A stretch of 7,169 bases of DNA from NCBI GenBank assembly GCA_021797415.1, contig JAJZZT010000156.1, forward strand, positions 1-7,169. Direction: 5' to 3'. Positions 6,949-7,169 of this stretch are shown here, piece by piece. The notes beneath the pieces are model-generated. The model saw nothing but the letters and a program-made list of their open reading frames with translations. It made no database searches and was not told the DNA's origin. How positions within the stretch are numbered: the first letter of the stretch is position 1; every line of letters starts with the position of its first letter. The DNA is from Bacillota bacterium. Its GTDB lineage: Bacteria; Bacillota; Bacilli; Alicyclobacillales; SLC66. The position numbers were made by a program, and so were the translations under genes.

Positions 6949-7040
6949 TTACAAGGGGACATGGGATAATATCCACTACTCACTCGGTTTATCCCCTGTC
7001 CCCTTGCACTGCGTGGGTCAACCCTGCCCTCTTTTTGAAC
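6949..7040. repeat. Direct repeat, copy 1
   Basis: This copy runs from TTACA (6949) to the inverted-repeat end CTTTTTGAAC. Its 33-nt core at 6981-7013, beginning CACTCGGTTTATCCCC, is identical to 7112-7144. The next 25 nt match the second copy at 17 positions, and the part before the core aligns only loosely, with small gaps. Confidence 0.75.
6952..7006. repeat. Strong hairpin with 18-nt arms
   Basis: CAAGGGGACATGGGATAA (6952-6969) and TTATCCCCTGTCCCCTTG (6989-7006) are complementary at 17 of 18 positions around a 19-nt loop. Neither strand has a T-run right after the stem, so it is not a standard terminator. It forms the core of the inverted-repeat-bounded element. Its right arm, but not its left arm, is conserved in the second repeat copy further right. 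Confidence 0.75.
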
Positions 7041-7075
7041 TGACTCTTAAACTGACGTTGCAACCCACCGATTGG

Positions 7076-7169
7076 TTACAGCCCGGTGACCATGGGCTAC
7101 AGTCCACTGCACACTCGGTTTATCCCCTGTCCCCTTGCACTGCGCGAATCTTGCCCGCCCCCTTTTTGA
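7076..7169. repeat. Direct repeat, copy 2 (runs to window end)
   Basis: This copy begins TTACA at 7076, contains the 33-nt identical core at 7112-7144 (131 bp after copy 1), and ends in CTTTTTGA at the last base, so it is probably cut by the window edge. Its left part reads GCCCGGTGACCATGGGC instead of the arm found in copy 1, so it cannot form the long hairpin. The 36 bp between the copies (7041-7075) hold nothing I recognise. Confidence 0.7.

Larger units (their letters stand above)
6848..7040. mobile_element. Inverted-repeat-bounded intergenic element (MITE- or REP-like, no coding capacity)
   Basis: GTTCAAAAAGTGGGCAG (6848-6864) and CTGCCCTCTTTTTGAAC (7024-7040) are inverted repeats matching at 16 of 17 positions and bound about 193 bp. 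Inside are a small hairpin (CGGC 6872-6875 with GCCG 6881-6884), a nested hairpin (CAGAAATG 6894-6901 with CATTTCTG 6936-6943, and CGTAC 6910-6914 with GTACG 6922-6926), and a strong hairpin at 6952-7006. There is no credible open frame. From memory, unchecked, short intergenic palindromic elements ending in TTCAAAAAG are common in Bacillota genomes. No obvious target-site duplication flanks these ends, so it may be a repeat or IS relic rather than a recently moved element. Confidence 0.5.

Noticed and set aside
6981..7144. Two identical 33-nt blocks as a CRISPR array
   Set aside because: There are only two copies, the period is 131 bp, and the homology extends past the block on both sides, so these are not a repeat-spacer array.

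Overview
The window carries three large co-directional genes on the minus strand, all predicted to be exported. They are flanked on the left by a degraded plus-strand gene and on the right by a non-coding repeat element. GC-rich coding sequence, strong GGAGG-type ribosome binding sites, Gram-positive style Sec and lipoprotein signal peptides, and secreted Asp-box propeller proteins together suggest a moderately GC-rich member of the Bacillota, perhaps Alicyclobacillus-like. That assignment is inference; there is no rRNA or core marker gene to confirm it.

Layout in minus-strand transcription order. (1) 7169-6803: intergenic DNA holding a roughly 190-bp element bounded by near-perfect 17-nt inverted repeats (6848-6864 and 7024-7040), a strong 18-nt-arm hairpin, and a second diverged copy of its right part running to the window end. 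(2) 6802-4673: a 709-aa lipoprotein with about 13 Asp-box repeats. (3) 4519-2351: a 722-aa secreted protein with about 13 Asp-box repeats, a clear paralogue of the first. (4) 2203-509: a 564-aa exported protein without Asp boxes that I do not recognise. (5) 510-105: a plus-strand coding remnant, broken by an amber stop and probably a frameshift, converging on gene 4. (6) 111-1: an open frame that may be the end of an upstream plus-strand gene, overlapping a terminator-like hairpin that would work on the minus strand.

The two large paralogues alternate a hydrophobic segment ending in G-[FWY] with a T-x-DGG-x-x-W turn. This is the pattern of Asp-box/BNR beta-propellers, and the Ycf48/Hcf136-like (PSII stability/assembly factor) group is the closest family I can name. 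Thirteen units over about 650 residues fit two stacked propellers. One is predicted to be membrane-anchored and the other released, so an extracytoplasmic binding or assembly role is plausible, but no catalytic site is visible and substrate and partners are unknown. The roughly 150-bp gaps and separate ribosome binding sites allow either one transcript or several promoters.
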